57,760 bases of DNA from JBOFGK01 sp051649085 (GTDB lineage Bacteria > Bacillota_I > Bacilli_A > UBA3375), in NCBI GenBank assembly GCA_051649085.1, contig JBOFGK010000023.1:1-57760 (forward strand). Direction: 5' to 3'. The position numbers were made by a program, and so were the translations under genes. Below the pieces are notes generated by a model that searched no databases, was not told where the DNA came from, and saw only the letters and a list, made by a program, of their open reading frames with translations. Below, piece after piece: positions 41,681-50,151 of the stretch; within the stretch, counting starts at the first letter, position 1; each line of letters starts with the position of its first letter.

Positions 41681-43540
41681 ATGATCACACTTAAAAATAT
41701 TAGTAAAATTCATGATGACAAAGAAATTTTCCGAAATGTCAATTTTACAATAAACACCAATGATAAGGTGGCTATTATTGGAAATAATGGGGTTGGTAAA
41801 ACAACACTGATGAAAATTATTTTCAATCAAGACTATTCAACTACTGGAGAAGTAATTAGGAATAGTGGAACAATCGGTTATTTGTCACAAGAAGTTTTCA
41901 ATTCGATTGAAAATCGACTAGAAGACGAACTTGAAAAATTAGATATTGATTTATATAATTTACAATTAAAAATTAAGCGATTAAAAGAGCAATATGAAGC
42001 AACGAACGATGAGAAAATCCTTAACTTGTATATTGAAAGTGAAAATCGTTTTGTTGACCTAGGTGGTTATGAACGAAAACATCAAATTATGAAAATGGTA
42101 ACTGCGTTTGGTTTTACAAGTGCTGATCTTAAGAAAAAAATTGCAGAATTTAGTGGAGGTCAAAGAACAATCCTTTCACTAATTAAACTATTATTACTAG
42201 CTCCTGATTATTTACTATTAGATGAACCGACAAATCATTTGGATGTCGAGAAGATAACGTGGTTAGAAAATTTTTTGAAAAGTTATAAAAAAACAGTAAT
42301 TGTGATTTCACATGACCGTTATTTTGTCGATAACGTCTGTACAAAAATTGTTGAACTGGAAAATAAACAAGCAAGTGTATATAATACAAATTATACAAAT
42401 TACTTATTAGAAAAAGAATTACGTTATGAATATCAGTTAGCTGCATATGAAACTCAACAAAAATTTATTAAGAAATGTGAAGACTTCATAACGAAAAATC
42501 GGGGAACACCATCAAAAATTGGTCAAGTAAATGATCGTAAAAGTAAATTAGAAAAGCTAGAATTAATTGAAATGCCAGTTAAAATAAATCAAAAGATTAC
42601 TTTTAAGTTCAATGAGCTTAATTTAAAGAAAAGTACATATGTTGATGTAATAAATGCTGACATCGGATATACAACACCATTAATTAAGAACGTAAATTTT
42701 CGCTTATTTGGGGGCGATAAATTAGGGATAATTGGAAATAATGGAGTTGGAAAAAGTACACTTTTAAAAACGCTATTAAAAGAAATAACCCCGCTTAGTA
42801 ATCAAGTAATTGTTCATCCGAGTATCAAAATTGCTTATTTTTCACAAGATGTCAATAAGTTTGATGGATTCAAAACAGTTTATGAGTTTGCCGAAAGTTT
42901 AATGCCTGGTGAATCGACAACCCAAATTCGGAAAATTTTAGGACAATTTCTTTTCAAAAGAGAAGATGTCTTTAAAAAGATAACAGCATTAAGTGGTGGG
43001 GAATTAGTTAGGCTGACATTATTAGAATTCAATTTAAATCAATATGACTTACTAATTTTCGATGAACCGACAAACCACTTGGATATTAATGCAAAAACTG
43101 TATTAGAAGATGCATTGAAAAATTACAATGGTTCAATCATTTGTGTTTCCCACGACCGTTATTTTATTAACCAAGTTGTCAATAAGTTCATTTATATTGG
43201 CAATCAACAAATTCACGAATATACTGGACAATTTAACGATTATCAGCAGTTTCTTGTTGAGCAGCCAACGCTTGTAAATAATGGTGTTGGAGCAAATGCT
43301 CAAACTAAAGTAAAATCGGTTAAGAAAAAAGAAAAAGTAAATTTAACACTAAGAAAATATGAGCGGGAAATTATCAAATTAGAAACAGAAATTGAAGAAT
43401 TAAATGCAGAAGTACTATTACCAGAAATATATAATGATTGGCAAAAAGCAAAACAAGTAAATGAAAAAATCGCAGAACTCCAAGTGAGTTTAGACGAAGT
43501 ATATGAACTATACGAAAAGGAGCTAGATGAAACTGAGTGA
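41681..43540 (+). CDS. ABC-F family ATPase (YdiF/Uup-like)
   Basis: A 619-residue soluble ATPase with two ABC domains and no membrane segment; ABC-F proteins act on ribosomes. Domain 1: Walker A GNNGVGKTT, signature FSGGQRT, Walker B LLLDEPTNHLD, H-loop SHDRYF. The interdomain P-site tether follows (about 205-300; charged, with AYETQQKFIKKCEDFI). Domain 2: GNNGVGKST, LSGGELVR, LIFDEPTNHLD, SHDRYF. A C-terminal coiled coil (about 565-619) resembles that of Uup/YdiF. All catalytic Glu are present. It ends in TGA overlapping the next gene by 14 bases. Confidence 0.9.
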   Translation: MITLKNISKIHDDKEIFRNVNFTINTNDKVAIIGNNGVGKTTLMKIIFNQDYSTTGEVIRNSGTIGYLSQEVFNSIENRLEDELEKLDIDLYNLQLKIKRLKEQYEATNDEKILNLYIESENRFVDLGGYERKHQIMKMVTAFGFTSADLKKKIAEFSGGQRTILSLIKLLLLAPDYLLLDEPTNHLDVEKITWLENFLKSYKKTVIVISHDRYFVDNVCTKIVELENKQASVYNTNYTNYLLEKELRYEYQLAAYETQQKFIKKCEDFITKNRGTPSKIGQVNDRKSKLEKLELIEMPVKINQKITFKFNELNLKKSTYVDVINADIGYTTPLIKNVNFRLFGGDKLGIIGNNGVGKSTLLKTLLKEITPLSNQVIVHPSIKIAYFSQDVNKFDGFKTVYEFAESLMPGESTTQIRKILGQFLFKREDVFKKITALSGGELVRLTLLEFNLNQYDLLIFDEPTNHLDINAKTVLEDALKNYNGSIICVSHDRYFINQVVNKFIYIGNQQIHEYTGQFNDYQQFLVEQPTLVNNGVGANAQTKVKSVKKKEKVNLTLRKYEREIIKLETEIEELNAEVLLPEIYNDWQKAKQVNEKIAELQVSLDEVYELYEKELDETE

Positions 43541-44249
43541 GAAAAATATCGTAGTTTTTGATATCGAGACAACAGGTTTTGATCCAATGAAAGATCAGAT
43601 TATTGAAATTGGAGCGGTAAAGCTTGATCATACTGGAGAAATATTAAGTCGATATTCAAAATTTATTTCATTGTACAGAATGGAAACATTGCCTCCGAAA
43701 ATTGTCGAATTAACGTCAATTACTGATCAAGAATTGTTGGAAAAAGGTGAAGAAGTTAGAAGTGTTTTAGATGACTTTTTGAATTATATTGATGATTGTA
43801 TATTAGTTGCTCAAAATGCTAAATTCGATATGTCATTTATCTCGGCATATAAGATTTTTGGAAAACGTGAGCTTAACGGACAAATTTGTTTAGATACAAT
43901 TAATTTTGGAAAGAAAATTTTTCCTGATAAATCAACGTATAAATTAGCAAGTCTTGTTGAATATTTTGCAGTAGAATACGATGCAAATGCCCATCACCGA
44001 GCTGATTACGATGCTGAAATTACGGCAAGAGTGCTACTAAAGCAATTTGAGATGTTGAATATTAATAGTGAGACAACTTTAAAAGAACTGATTGAATTAG
44101 AAAATGCTGACGCGCCATCAATTAAACAAGTTGCTTTTTTAGAGCGTCTTGCAGCTGAAAAAAAGCTTGAAAACAAACCAGATTATCATTTTACAAAACA
44201 AACAATATCAACACAAATTGACATGTTGATGAGGTTGCCAAATGAATAA
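43527..44249 (+). CDS. DEDDh 3'-5' exonuclease (DnaQ/epsilon-like)
   Basis: A 240-residue exonuclease with the DEDDh motifs: VFDIETTGFDPMKDQIIEIGAV (Asp, Glu) at 10-31, VAQNAKFDMSF (Asp) near 95 and HHRADYDAE (His, Asp) near 153. It resembles PolC-type epsilon domains as free-standing proteins, used in repair or replication proofreading. It overlaps the ABC-F gene by 14 bases and the next gene by eight. Confidence 0.9.
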   Translation: MKLSEKNIVVFDIETTGFDPMKDQIIEIGAVKLDHTGEILSRYSKFISLYRMETLPPKIVELTSITDQELLEKGEEVRSVLDDFLNYIDDCILVAQNAKFDMSFISAYKIFGKRELNGQICLDTINFGKKIFPDKSTYKLASLVEYFAVEYDANAHHRADYDAEITARVLLKQFEMLNINSETTLKELIELENADAPSIKQVAFLERLAAEKKLENKPDYHFTKQTISTQIDMLMRLPNE

Positions 44250-44958
44250 AAAACTATCATCATTTGATTTAAAACTAGTTGCAATAATTACAATGACTAT
44301 TGATCACATTGGAGTATTTTTCTTTCCAAACATAATTGGTTTTCGAATAATAGGACGAATTTCTTTTGTATTGTTTGCATATTTAGCAGCGAATACGATG
44401 ATTTATACTCGTCATAAAGTTAGACATATTGTTGAACTTTTTGTGTACGCCTTAATTTTATTAATCCCAGTGCCTTTTGGTTATGAATTTGCCAATTCAT
44501 CAATATTTTTGACACTTGCTATTGGAGCTGGGTCAATCTATTTATTTGAAGAAATTAATAAAATCTTTTTAGATGATAACAGAAGTGATACGAAATTTTC
44601 TTTTTCCACATTCATAATTATAGTTTGTTTGAGCTTTGCTCTTGCAGCAATTAGTGAAAATCCAATTTTTCAGTATCAATGGTATGGAACATTGCTAATT
44701 TTTGGGATTTATTTAATCCAAAAATATTTAAAGCAGCCATTAATTTATATAACATTATTAATTACTGTATTAGGTTTATTTGGGGTACCATTACTACGCT
44801 TTGCAGACGTTCAATACTTTGCGTTATTAGCTGTGCCTTTTATTTACTTTTATTCTGGAGAACGTGGTTATTACTCGAAGTTTAGCAAGTACTTTTTCTA
44901 TATCTTCTATCCACTTCATCTAGGAGTACTTGCATTACTCGCAAATATCCTTAAATAA
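44242..44958 (+). CDS. TraX family membrane protein
   Basis: A 238-residue integral membrane protein with about eight helices. The start FDLKLVAIITMTIDHIGVFFFPN and FRIIGRISFVLFAYLAANT match the TraX family, whose founder acetylates F-pilin, while chromosomal members in Firmicutes have no known substrate. The DHIG...GR pattern carries the conserved His and Arg of the acyltransferase-3-like fold. Coupled to the exonuclease gene by eight-base overlap. Confidence 0.85.
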   Translation: MNKKLSSFDLKLVAIITMTIDHIGVFFFPNIIGFRIIGRISFVLFAYLAANTMIYTRHKVRHIVELFVYALILLIPVPFGYEFANSSIFLTLAIGAGSIYLFEEINKIFLDDNRSDTKFSFSTFIIIVCLSFALAAISENPIFQYQWYGTLLIFGIYLIQKYLKQPLIYITLLITVLGLFGVPLLRFADVQYFALLAVPFIYFYSGERGYYSKFSKYFFYIFYPLHLGVLALLANILK

Positions 44959-44987
44959 ATAATTAGACAAACAAGAAATGAGGAAAA

Positions 44988-45842
44988 ATGAAGAACATTA
45001 AACTAGCAAATGAATACTTAAAAGTTGAAATTAAGCATGACGGTGCTGAATTAACATCAATTAAACGTAATAAATTTGAATATTTGTGGCAAGGAAATCC
45101 TGAATTTTGGGGACGAAGAAGTCCGGTCTTATTCCCAATTGTCGGTTCACTTAAAGATGGACAATACAAGGTTAATGAACAAGTGTTTAAGTTGCCACAA
45201 CATGGATTTTTACGTGATCGAATTTTTTCATTAGTAGATAGTACAAAAACGACAGCATGTTTTAGATACGAGACAACAGAGGCTGATTTAGCGCTTTATC
45301 CGTACAAATGTGCAGTGGAGATTCGCTATGAATTAGTAGATGATCAAGTTTCAACAATTTACTACGTGGAAAATTTGGATGAAGAACTTTATTTTTCAAT
45401 TGGAGGACATCCGGCATATACACTTGAACAGCCAAAAGAAAATTACCAATTAATTTTTCAAGACCAATTAGTTGATAGTTTTACTTTTAAAGACTCGTTA
45501 CTAAATGCAGTAAGCCGTGAACATTTATCAATTATTGATTATTCACAAATGCTAGTTGACAGAGGAACAATGTGTTATACAGGCTTATCAGAAAAAAAAG
45601 TGCTTGTAGTAGAAAACGGAATGCCATATATTGAAATGAAATTTGATGATTTTGATTATTTTGCAATTTGGTCACCGGAAAACAAAGCAGCTCCATTTAT
45701 CTGTTTAGAACCATGGAATGGTGTAAATGATGTAAGAAGTCGTCAAAATTATGACTTAGATAAAAAATTAGGAATTAGGTATTTAGCAAAAGATCAAACA
45801 GCAACATATAAATATACAACAAAATTTTTTGAAAAAATTTAA
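44988..45842 (+). CDS. Aldose 1-epimerase family protein (LacX-like)
   Basis: A 284-residue galactose mutarotase-fold protein of the LacX group. It shows HDGAELTSI near 19, the FWGRRSPVLFPIVGSLKDG block near 41, PQHGFLRDR (catalytic-type His) near 70, SIGGHPAY near 138 and a C-terminal WSPENKAAPFICLEPWNG. LacX members lie in sugar operons but their substrate is mostly unknown. GAGG precedes the ATG. Confidence 0.88.
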   Translation: MKNIKLANEYLKVEIKHDGAELTSIKRNKFEYLWQGNPEFWGRRSPVLFPIVGSLKDGQYKVNEQVFKLPQHGFLRDRIFSLVDSTKTTACFRYETTEADLALYPYKCAVEIRYELVDDQVSTIYYVENLDEELYFSIGGHPAYTLEQPKENYQLIFQDQLVDSFTFKDSLLNAVSREHLSIIDYSQMLVDRGTMCYTGLSEKKVLVVENGMPYIEMKFDDFDYFAIWSPENKAAPFICLEPWNGVNDVRSRQNYDLDKKLGIRYLAKDQTATYKYTTKFFEKI

Positions 45843-45882
45843 ACAAACAAGTAAAAACTAGCAATGAAATAAGGAGAAGTAA

Positions 45883-47508
45883 ATGTTAAATGTAAGTAAT
45901 GTATCAGTAGTATTTTCAAATAGAAAATTATTTGAAAATGTAAATATTAATTTTATGTCAGGTAACTGTTATGGAATTATTGGAGCCAATGGAGCAGGAA
46001 AAAGTACATTTTTAAAAGTACTATCAGGAGAAATTGACTCATCAACAGGTCAAGTTCAATTAGAAAAAGGAATGAGAATGTCGGTCTTACAACAAGATCA
46101 ACATAAATTCGATGACAAAACTGTTTTACAAACAGTCATATCAGGTCATACAGAACTTGCAGCAATTATGGAAGAAAAAGATGCTTTGTATTCAAAAGCT
46201 GACTTCACAGAAGCTGATGGTTATCGTGCAGCGGATTTAGAAGAAAAATTTGCGGAAATGAATGGATGGGAAGCAGAAGCAGATGCTCAAAAATTTTTAA
46301 ATGGTCTGAAACTTGAAGATACGGATTATTCAAAATTAATGCGTGATGTTGCTGCCTCAGATAAAGTAAAAGTCTTACTTGCTCAAGCGTTGTTTGGTGA
46401 TCCTGATGTGTTACTTTTAGATGAGCCAACGAACAACTTGGATTTTCAAGCAATTAAATGGTTAGAAAACTTTTTAGCTGATTTTGAAAAAACTGTAATT
46501 GTCGTTTCACATGATCGTCACTTCTTGAATAACATTTGTTCACATATTGTGGATATCGATTTCCAAAAAGTACAACTCTATGTTGGTAACTATGACTTCT
46601 GGCGTGAATCAAGTCAATTAGCGCAAAGAATGTTAAATGATTCTAATGCGAAAAAAGAAGAGCAAATTAAGGAATTAGAAGCATTCATTGCAAGATTCTC
46701 AGCTAATGCTTCAAAATCTAAACAAGCAACTTCTAGAAAAAAATTATTAGAAAAAATTACGCTTGATGATATAAAACCAAGTTCTCGTAAATATCCGTAT
46801 ATTCATATACCAGTTACTGGAAATGTTGGAAATGATTTAGTTGAAGTTAAAGGTTTGAATAAAGAAGTTGAAGGAGAAGTAATTCTTAAAGATATTTCAT
46901 TTAAATTAGAAGGTGGCGATAAGACAGTCTTTATGTCAAAGAACGATTTAGCAATTTCAACGTTATTTGATATTTTAAGTGGAGAAGTAGAAGCTGATGC
47001 AGGTGAAATTAAATGGGGAATTACGGTAACAAAAGATTATTTACCAAAAGATAATAGTAGTTACTTCAATATGAATGATTTCAATTTAGTAGATTGGTTA
47101 CGTCAGTATGCAATTGAAGATCAAAGTGAGCAATATTTACGTGGATTTTTAGGTAAAATGTTATTCTCAGGTGAAGAACCACTTAAAAAAGTAAAAGTCT
47201 TATCAGGTGGGGAAAAAGTTCGATTAATGTTTTCTAAACTAATGCTTTCAAATTCAAATACGTTAATTTTATATCAACCAACGAACCACTTAGACTTAGA
47301 ATCAATTCAATCAGTCAATGAAGGGATTGAACGCTATGAAGGAAATGTCTTATTTAGTTCGCATGATTACAGTTTCATTGAAACAATTGCAACTAAAGTA
47401 GTTGAACTTACTCCAAATGGAGCGTTTGTTTATCATGGAGATATTAATGAATATTTAAATGATGAACAAGTTCAAGAGCGTGTGAAGAAAATGTATGAAG
47501 TAAATTAA
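45883..47508 (+). CDS. ABC-F family ATPase (YkpA/YbiT-like) with altered second site
   Basis: A 541-residue two-domain ABC-F protein, the size of YkpA. Site 1 has Walker A GANGAGKST, a degenerate signature VAASDKVKV, and Walker B VLLLDEPTNNLD with catalytic Glu. In domain 2 Walker A is degenerate (SKNDLAISTL), the signature LSGGEKVR is intact and Walker B reads LILYQPTNHLD, with Tyr for Asp and Gln for the catalytic Glu. So only one composite site looks catalytic. Degenerate Walker A in domain 2 may be a family trait; the Tyr-Gln pair needs comparison. Last gene before a terminator. Confidence 0.88.
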   Translation: MLNVSNVSVVFSNRKLFENVNINFMSGNCYGIIGANGAGKSTFLKVLSGEIDSSTGQVQLEKGMRMSVLQQDQHKFDDKTVLQTVISGHTELAAIMEEKDALYSKADFTEADGYRAADLEEKFAEMNGWEAEADAQKFLNGLKLEDTDYSKLMRDVAASDKVKVLLAQALFGDPDVLLLDEPTNNLDFQAIKWLENFLADFEKTVIVVSHDRHFLNNICSHIVDIDFQKVQLYVGNYDFWRESSQLAQRMLNDSNAKKEEQIKELEAFIARFSANASKSKQATSRKKLLEKITLDDIKPSSRKYPYIHIPVTGNVGNDLVEVKGLNKEVEGEVILKDISFKLEGGDKTVFMSKNDLAISTLFDILSGEVEADAGEIKWGITVTKDYLPKDNSSYFNMNDFNLVDWLRQYAIEDQSEQYLRGFLGKMLFSGEEPLKKVKVLSGGEKVRLMFSKLMLSNSNTLILYQPTNHLDLESIQSVNEGIERYEGNVLFSSHDYSFIETIATKVVELTPNGAFVYHGDINEYLNDEQVQERVKKMYEVN

Positions 47509-47554
47509 TTATACATAACGAGAAGAGAAAGTTTAAAACAATCTCCAACAATTT

Positions 47555-47595
47555 AAAGTTCAAAATACCAAATTGGTGTTTGAGCTTTATTTTTC
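47555..47595 (+). terminator. Terminator of the ABC-F gene / housekeeping run
   Basis: AAAGTTCAAA...TACC (47555-47569) pairs with GGTGTTTGAGCTTT (47575-47588) with one mismatch, followed by ATTTTT. Confidence 0.7.
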
Positions 47596-47632
47596 TATTA
47601 CATCCTTTACACATGCTAGATAAATGTAAATG

Positions 47633-47661
47633 TTAACAAGTAATTTGAAAAGTGTTATAAT
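47633..47661 (+). promoter_or_regulatory. Promoter of the small ORF / fused ABC operon
   Basis: TTAACA (47633-47638), 17 bases, TATAAT (47656-47661) preceded by TGT, an extended -10. A strong promoter by sequence. Confidence 0.8.
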
Positions 47662-47720
47662 TATTGTATTAATTATAAAATGTTTATTAAATATAAATAA
47701 TTTTAGAAAGAGGAGCAATA

Positions 47721-47792
47721 ATGGGGGAAAAAGCTAAAGCAGTACAGCTAACAAATCAATTTTCAAAAGTTGTTGACTGTATAAGCGAATGA
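47721..47792 (+). CDS. Candidate 23-residue peptide gene upstream of the fused ABC protein
   Basis: ATG 47721 has a near-perfect ribosome site (AAAGAGGAG, five bases away) and opens a frame of 23 codons, MGEKAKAVQLTNQF-SKVVDCISE, ended by TGA. An overlapping frame starts in the ATGA at 47789 and gives another 17 residues, ending in TGA at 47842. Either the peptide is real and a substrate or regulator of the ABC protein, or it is the relic of a longer gene. It resembles no bacteriocin I know. Confidence 0.45.
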   Translation: MGEKAKAVQLTNQFSKVVDCISE

Positions 47793-47878
47793 GTTATTGC
47801 ATTGAGAATTCTAGAATTGTAAAATTGTTTAAAGATAAATGAGTTAAAAGAAAATACGATAACTATATAAGGAGTAAA

Positions 47879-49618
47879 ATGGATTTGAAAATAAAAAATG
47901 ATGTCATAAATATTGAAAAAAGTGGAATATATTTTTTGACAGGAGCAAATGGGATTGGTAAAACATATTCACTTGAAAAAACTTTTTTGAATATGAAAAA
48001 AAATCAAGATGTTTCTTTCTTTTCACAAACAGTACCAAGCTTTAATACGTCTGTACGCGACTACCTTGCCTTTGGTTATGAGAACTTTTCCTTAGAAGTT
48101 GTTTATGTCTATTTTGAACAACTTGGACTAGATAGATCATATATAAATATGAAATTTGCAAATTTAAGTGGAGGTGAAAAACAAAAAATAAGTATTGTAA
48201 GATGTTTGTTAAAAACTGCGAAAATTTATGTTTTTGATGAGCCAAGTAACAATTTGGATGATGAATCAGTTGAAAAAATAAAAGAATTAATATACTGCAT
48301 TGCTGCACAAAAAACAGTTATTATTGTAAGTCACGATAAGCGATTTTCGTTTGGGCTTGGAGAATCAATTTATGAATCAAATAATGTTTCAGTAGAGTAT
48401 TTAGTAGTACAAGTTAAAGAATCAGTTGACATAGAAACTTTTGATCTTAAAAAACAGCAGTTTAAATTAGCATTCTTTAGGTTACTTAAAAAAAGCATAT
48501 TAATATTTACATCTTTATTGTTAATTGTAGGTATATCTTTGTTTACGTTATATTTAGATGTATGGATATATAGTAATACTTCAGTAACCGTAAAAATTGC
48601 TCAAAATGCAATTCTTGTCCAAAGTAGTGAGACTGCATGTGCAGAAAACATAGGTATACTTTCAGTTGAAGAAAAAAAATGTCCAGGACAAAATATGGAT
48701 TTTCCATATTTAAAAAAAATCAAGTCAGATCCAAGAGTCGATTACATTCTTGTGGAAAATTTAAAATTGATTGATCAAAAAAATATAGAAATAAATGAGT
48801 CTCAAGCAAAATCAAAAATCGTTAAGCAATCTATCCCCAATATAATAACAGAAAATGAGGTTCTTAAAGAAGGATATGCATGTGGAGCAGGCCGTTTGCT
48901 CCAAGGACAAATGCCACTTGATTATACTAAAACAGCGACGATTTCTACTAGTGATTTTGCTAAAAAAAATAGTGGAGAAATTAAACTAAATGAATCAAAA
49001 GTAGATGGTTATACAATAACAGGTATTAATTCAATAAATGTTATGTGTGTAAGCTATGATGGGACGGAAGAAACATTTGTTAGTTCAAAAGGAGAAAACT
49101 TTGATCAAAAACTTGATGAACTGAATAAATTTTTGATTGATGGTCAATATGTATATCCAAATAGTCCTTTTACGACGTTAATTGTTACAAAACCTGGAGA
49201 AGAAACAAAATTGGCAACCGAAATCATGCAAGAGTTTAATGCATCGACAGTAATAACGTCGGAATCAAATGCAAAACTTGTTAGAGATAAAAACAAACCA
49301 ATTATGCAAAAAGCAGCGCTTGTTAGCTTGGTATTTATAGTTGTAAATATAAGCTTTATTTTCATACTATTTCGTCAACAGTTTTTAAACATGTTTCAAT
49401 ATAATCAATATTTGGTGAATACACTCTTAAATAAAAATAAAATTATTTACTTGAATTTACTGGCAATATTATTTTATTTTTCACTAATAAGTTTGAGTAC
49501 TATCCCGTTATTGCAAACTATTTATTTAAGTATATACTCAGTTTACTTGTTACTTCCAATAATATTAATTTCGTACTTATTTGTCGTCTTAATTTTTGCA
49601 TTTAAGATTAAAAAATGA
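47879..49618 (+). CDS. Single-chain ABC protein: ATPase fused to MacB-like membrane domain
   Basis: A 579-residue fusion. Residues 1-185 are a compact ABC ATPase (Walker A GANGIGKT, signature LSGGEKQK, Walker B VFDEPSNNLD, H-loop VSHDKR) lacking much of the usual helical subdomain. A membrane helix at about 203-223 is followed by an outside domain (about 225-475) with four Cys early in it, and three C-terminal helices (about 484-500, 520-540, 548-575). This is the MacB order in a shorter form. Dimerisation would give a full transporter. AAGGAG precedes ATG 47879. It ends in TGA, with an ATG in ATGA context for a gene that is now broken. A small ORF precedes it. Confidence 0.8.
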   Translation: MDLKIKNDVINIEKSGIYFLTGANGIGKTYSLEKTFLNMKKNQDVSFFSQTVPSFNTSVRDYLAFGYENFSLEVVYVYFEQLGLDRSYINMKFANLSGGEKQKISIVRCLLKTAKIYVFDEPSNNLDDESVEKIKELIYCIAAQKTVIIVSHDKRFSFGLGESIYESNNVSVEYLVVQVKESVDIETFDLKKQQFKLAFFRLLKKSILIFTSLLLIVGISLFTLYLDVWIYSNTSVTVKIAQNAILVQSSETACAENIGILSVEEKKCPGQNMDFPYLKKIKSDPRVDYILVENLKLIDQKNIEINESQAKSKIVKQSIPNIITENEVLKEGYACGAGRLLQGQMPLDYTKTATISTSDFAKKNSGEIKLNESKVDGYTITGINSINVMCVSYDGTEETFVSSKGENFDQKLDELNKFLIDGQYVYPNSPFTTLIVTKPGEETKLATEIMQEFNASTVITSESNAKLVRDKNKPIMQKAALVSLVFIVVNISFIFILFRQQFLNMFQYNQYLVNTLLNKNKIIYLNLLAILFYFSLISLSTIPLLQTIYLSIYSVYLLLPIILISYLFVVLIFAFKIKK

Positions 49619-49795
49619 AATATTACATTTACTTATAGCAAAGACATATAAAATGTCAAGCTATAATATTTGTTTTATACTTCTATCAACGGCTTGATTA
49701 TAACTATTATTTTAATTGAAACAATTATTATTAATTCATTACCAATAAAATATTTAAGCAATGATGGTTACAATATTTATAAAATACTTAAGTAA
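49615..49795 (+). pseudogene. Remnant of a coupled downstream membrane-protein gene, possibly M50-like
   Basis: An ATG overlaps the ABC stop (ATGA at 49615) but the frame breaks after seven codons. Shifting frame gives NEILHLLIAKTYKMSSYNIC and then, in a third frame, LIITIILIETIIINSLPIKY-LSNDGYNIYKILK. The hydrophobic segment, the E-x-x-H cluster and LPI...SNDGYNIYKIL recall the active site and the N/DG motif of M50 site-2 proteases, but three fragments in three frames leave this weak. The rest of the gap to 50015 shows only a terminator. Confidence 0.35.
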
Positions 49796-49896
49796 TTATA
49801 TGGAAGGTATAGGAAGATATTTTAAGCAGTAGTTTATTCGATAAATGCAGCTAATAAAGCTGGAAATAGCGTGATAATGGCATGAATTAACTAAAT

Positions 49897-49927
49897 AACT
49901 CGAGAAAATAATTAGCTCGAGTTTCTT
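49897..49927 (+). terminator. Terminator after the fused ABC gene region
   Basis: AACTCGAG pairs perfectly with CTCGAGTT over 11 bases, then TCTTT. Confidence 0.7.
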
Positions 49928-50015
49928 TGATGTACTAAAAATTGAAGGGGATTAACTTGAATAAAAAAGTGTAATATGGATTACTAAAATAATGATTAAA
50001 TAAATTTTTTAATTG

Positions 50016-50044
50016 TTGACTTTTAGATTGTTTTTTGCTACAAT
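50016..50044 (+). promoter_or_regulatory. Promoter of the FtsX/ABC/PASTA operon
   Basis: TTGACT (50016-50021), 17 bases, TACAAT (50039-50044) with TGC before it as extended -10. A strong sigma-A promoter; the leader is about 100 bases. Confidence 0.85.
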
Positions 50045-50115
50045 AGAGGTGTAATGGTAAAATAATACAGTTAATTTTAATTGTGGATATGAAAAAAGTA
50101 AAGGAGTAGAAAAAT

Positions 50116-50151
50116 ATGGATTAATGAAATTGTTTTGCAAACTTCATTAAT
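50116..50151 (+). promoter_or_regulatory. Leader with two mini-ORFs inside a hairpin
   Basis: AAGGAG (50101-50106) serves not the permease gene but ATG-GAT-TAA (50116-50124), whose stop overlaps a second ORF MKLFCKLH (50124-50150), which ends directly before the TTG of the permease gene. ATTAATGAA (50120-50128) pairs with TTCATTAAT (50143-50151), with an inner GTTT/AAAC helix, so the structure spans the second ORF. This looks like translational control of the first permease. Confidence 0.55.

Noticed and set aside
17196..47842. UGA read as tryptophan (genetic code 4)
   Set aside because: TGA is the true stop of ecfT, the nucleotidyltransferase, the acetyltransferase, the XRE-like gene, both ABC fusion and ABC-F genes and both FtsX permeases, several in overlaps with the next start; Trp is coded by TGG throughout.
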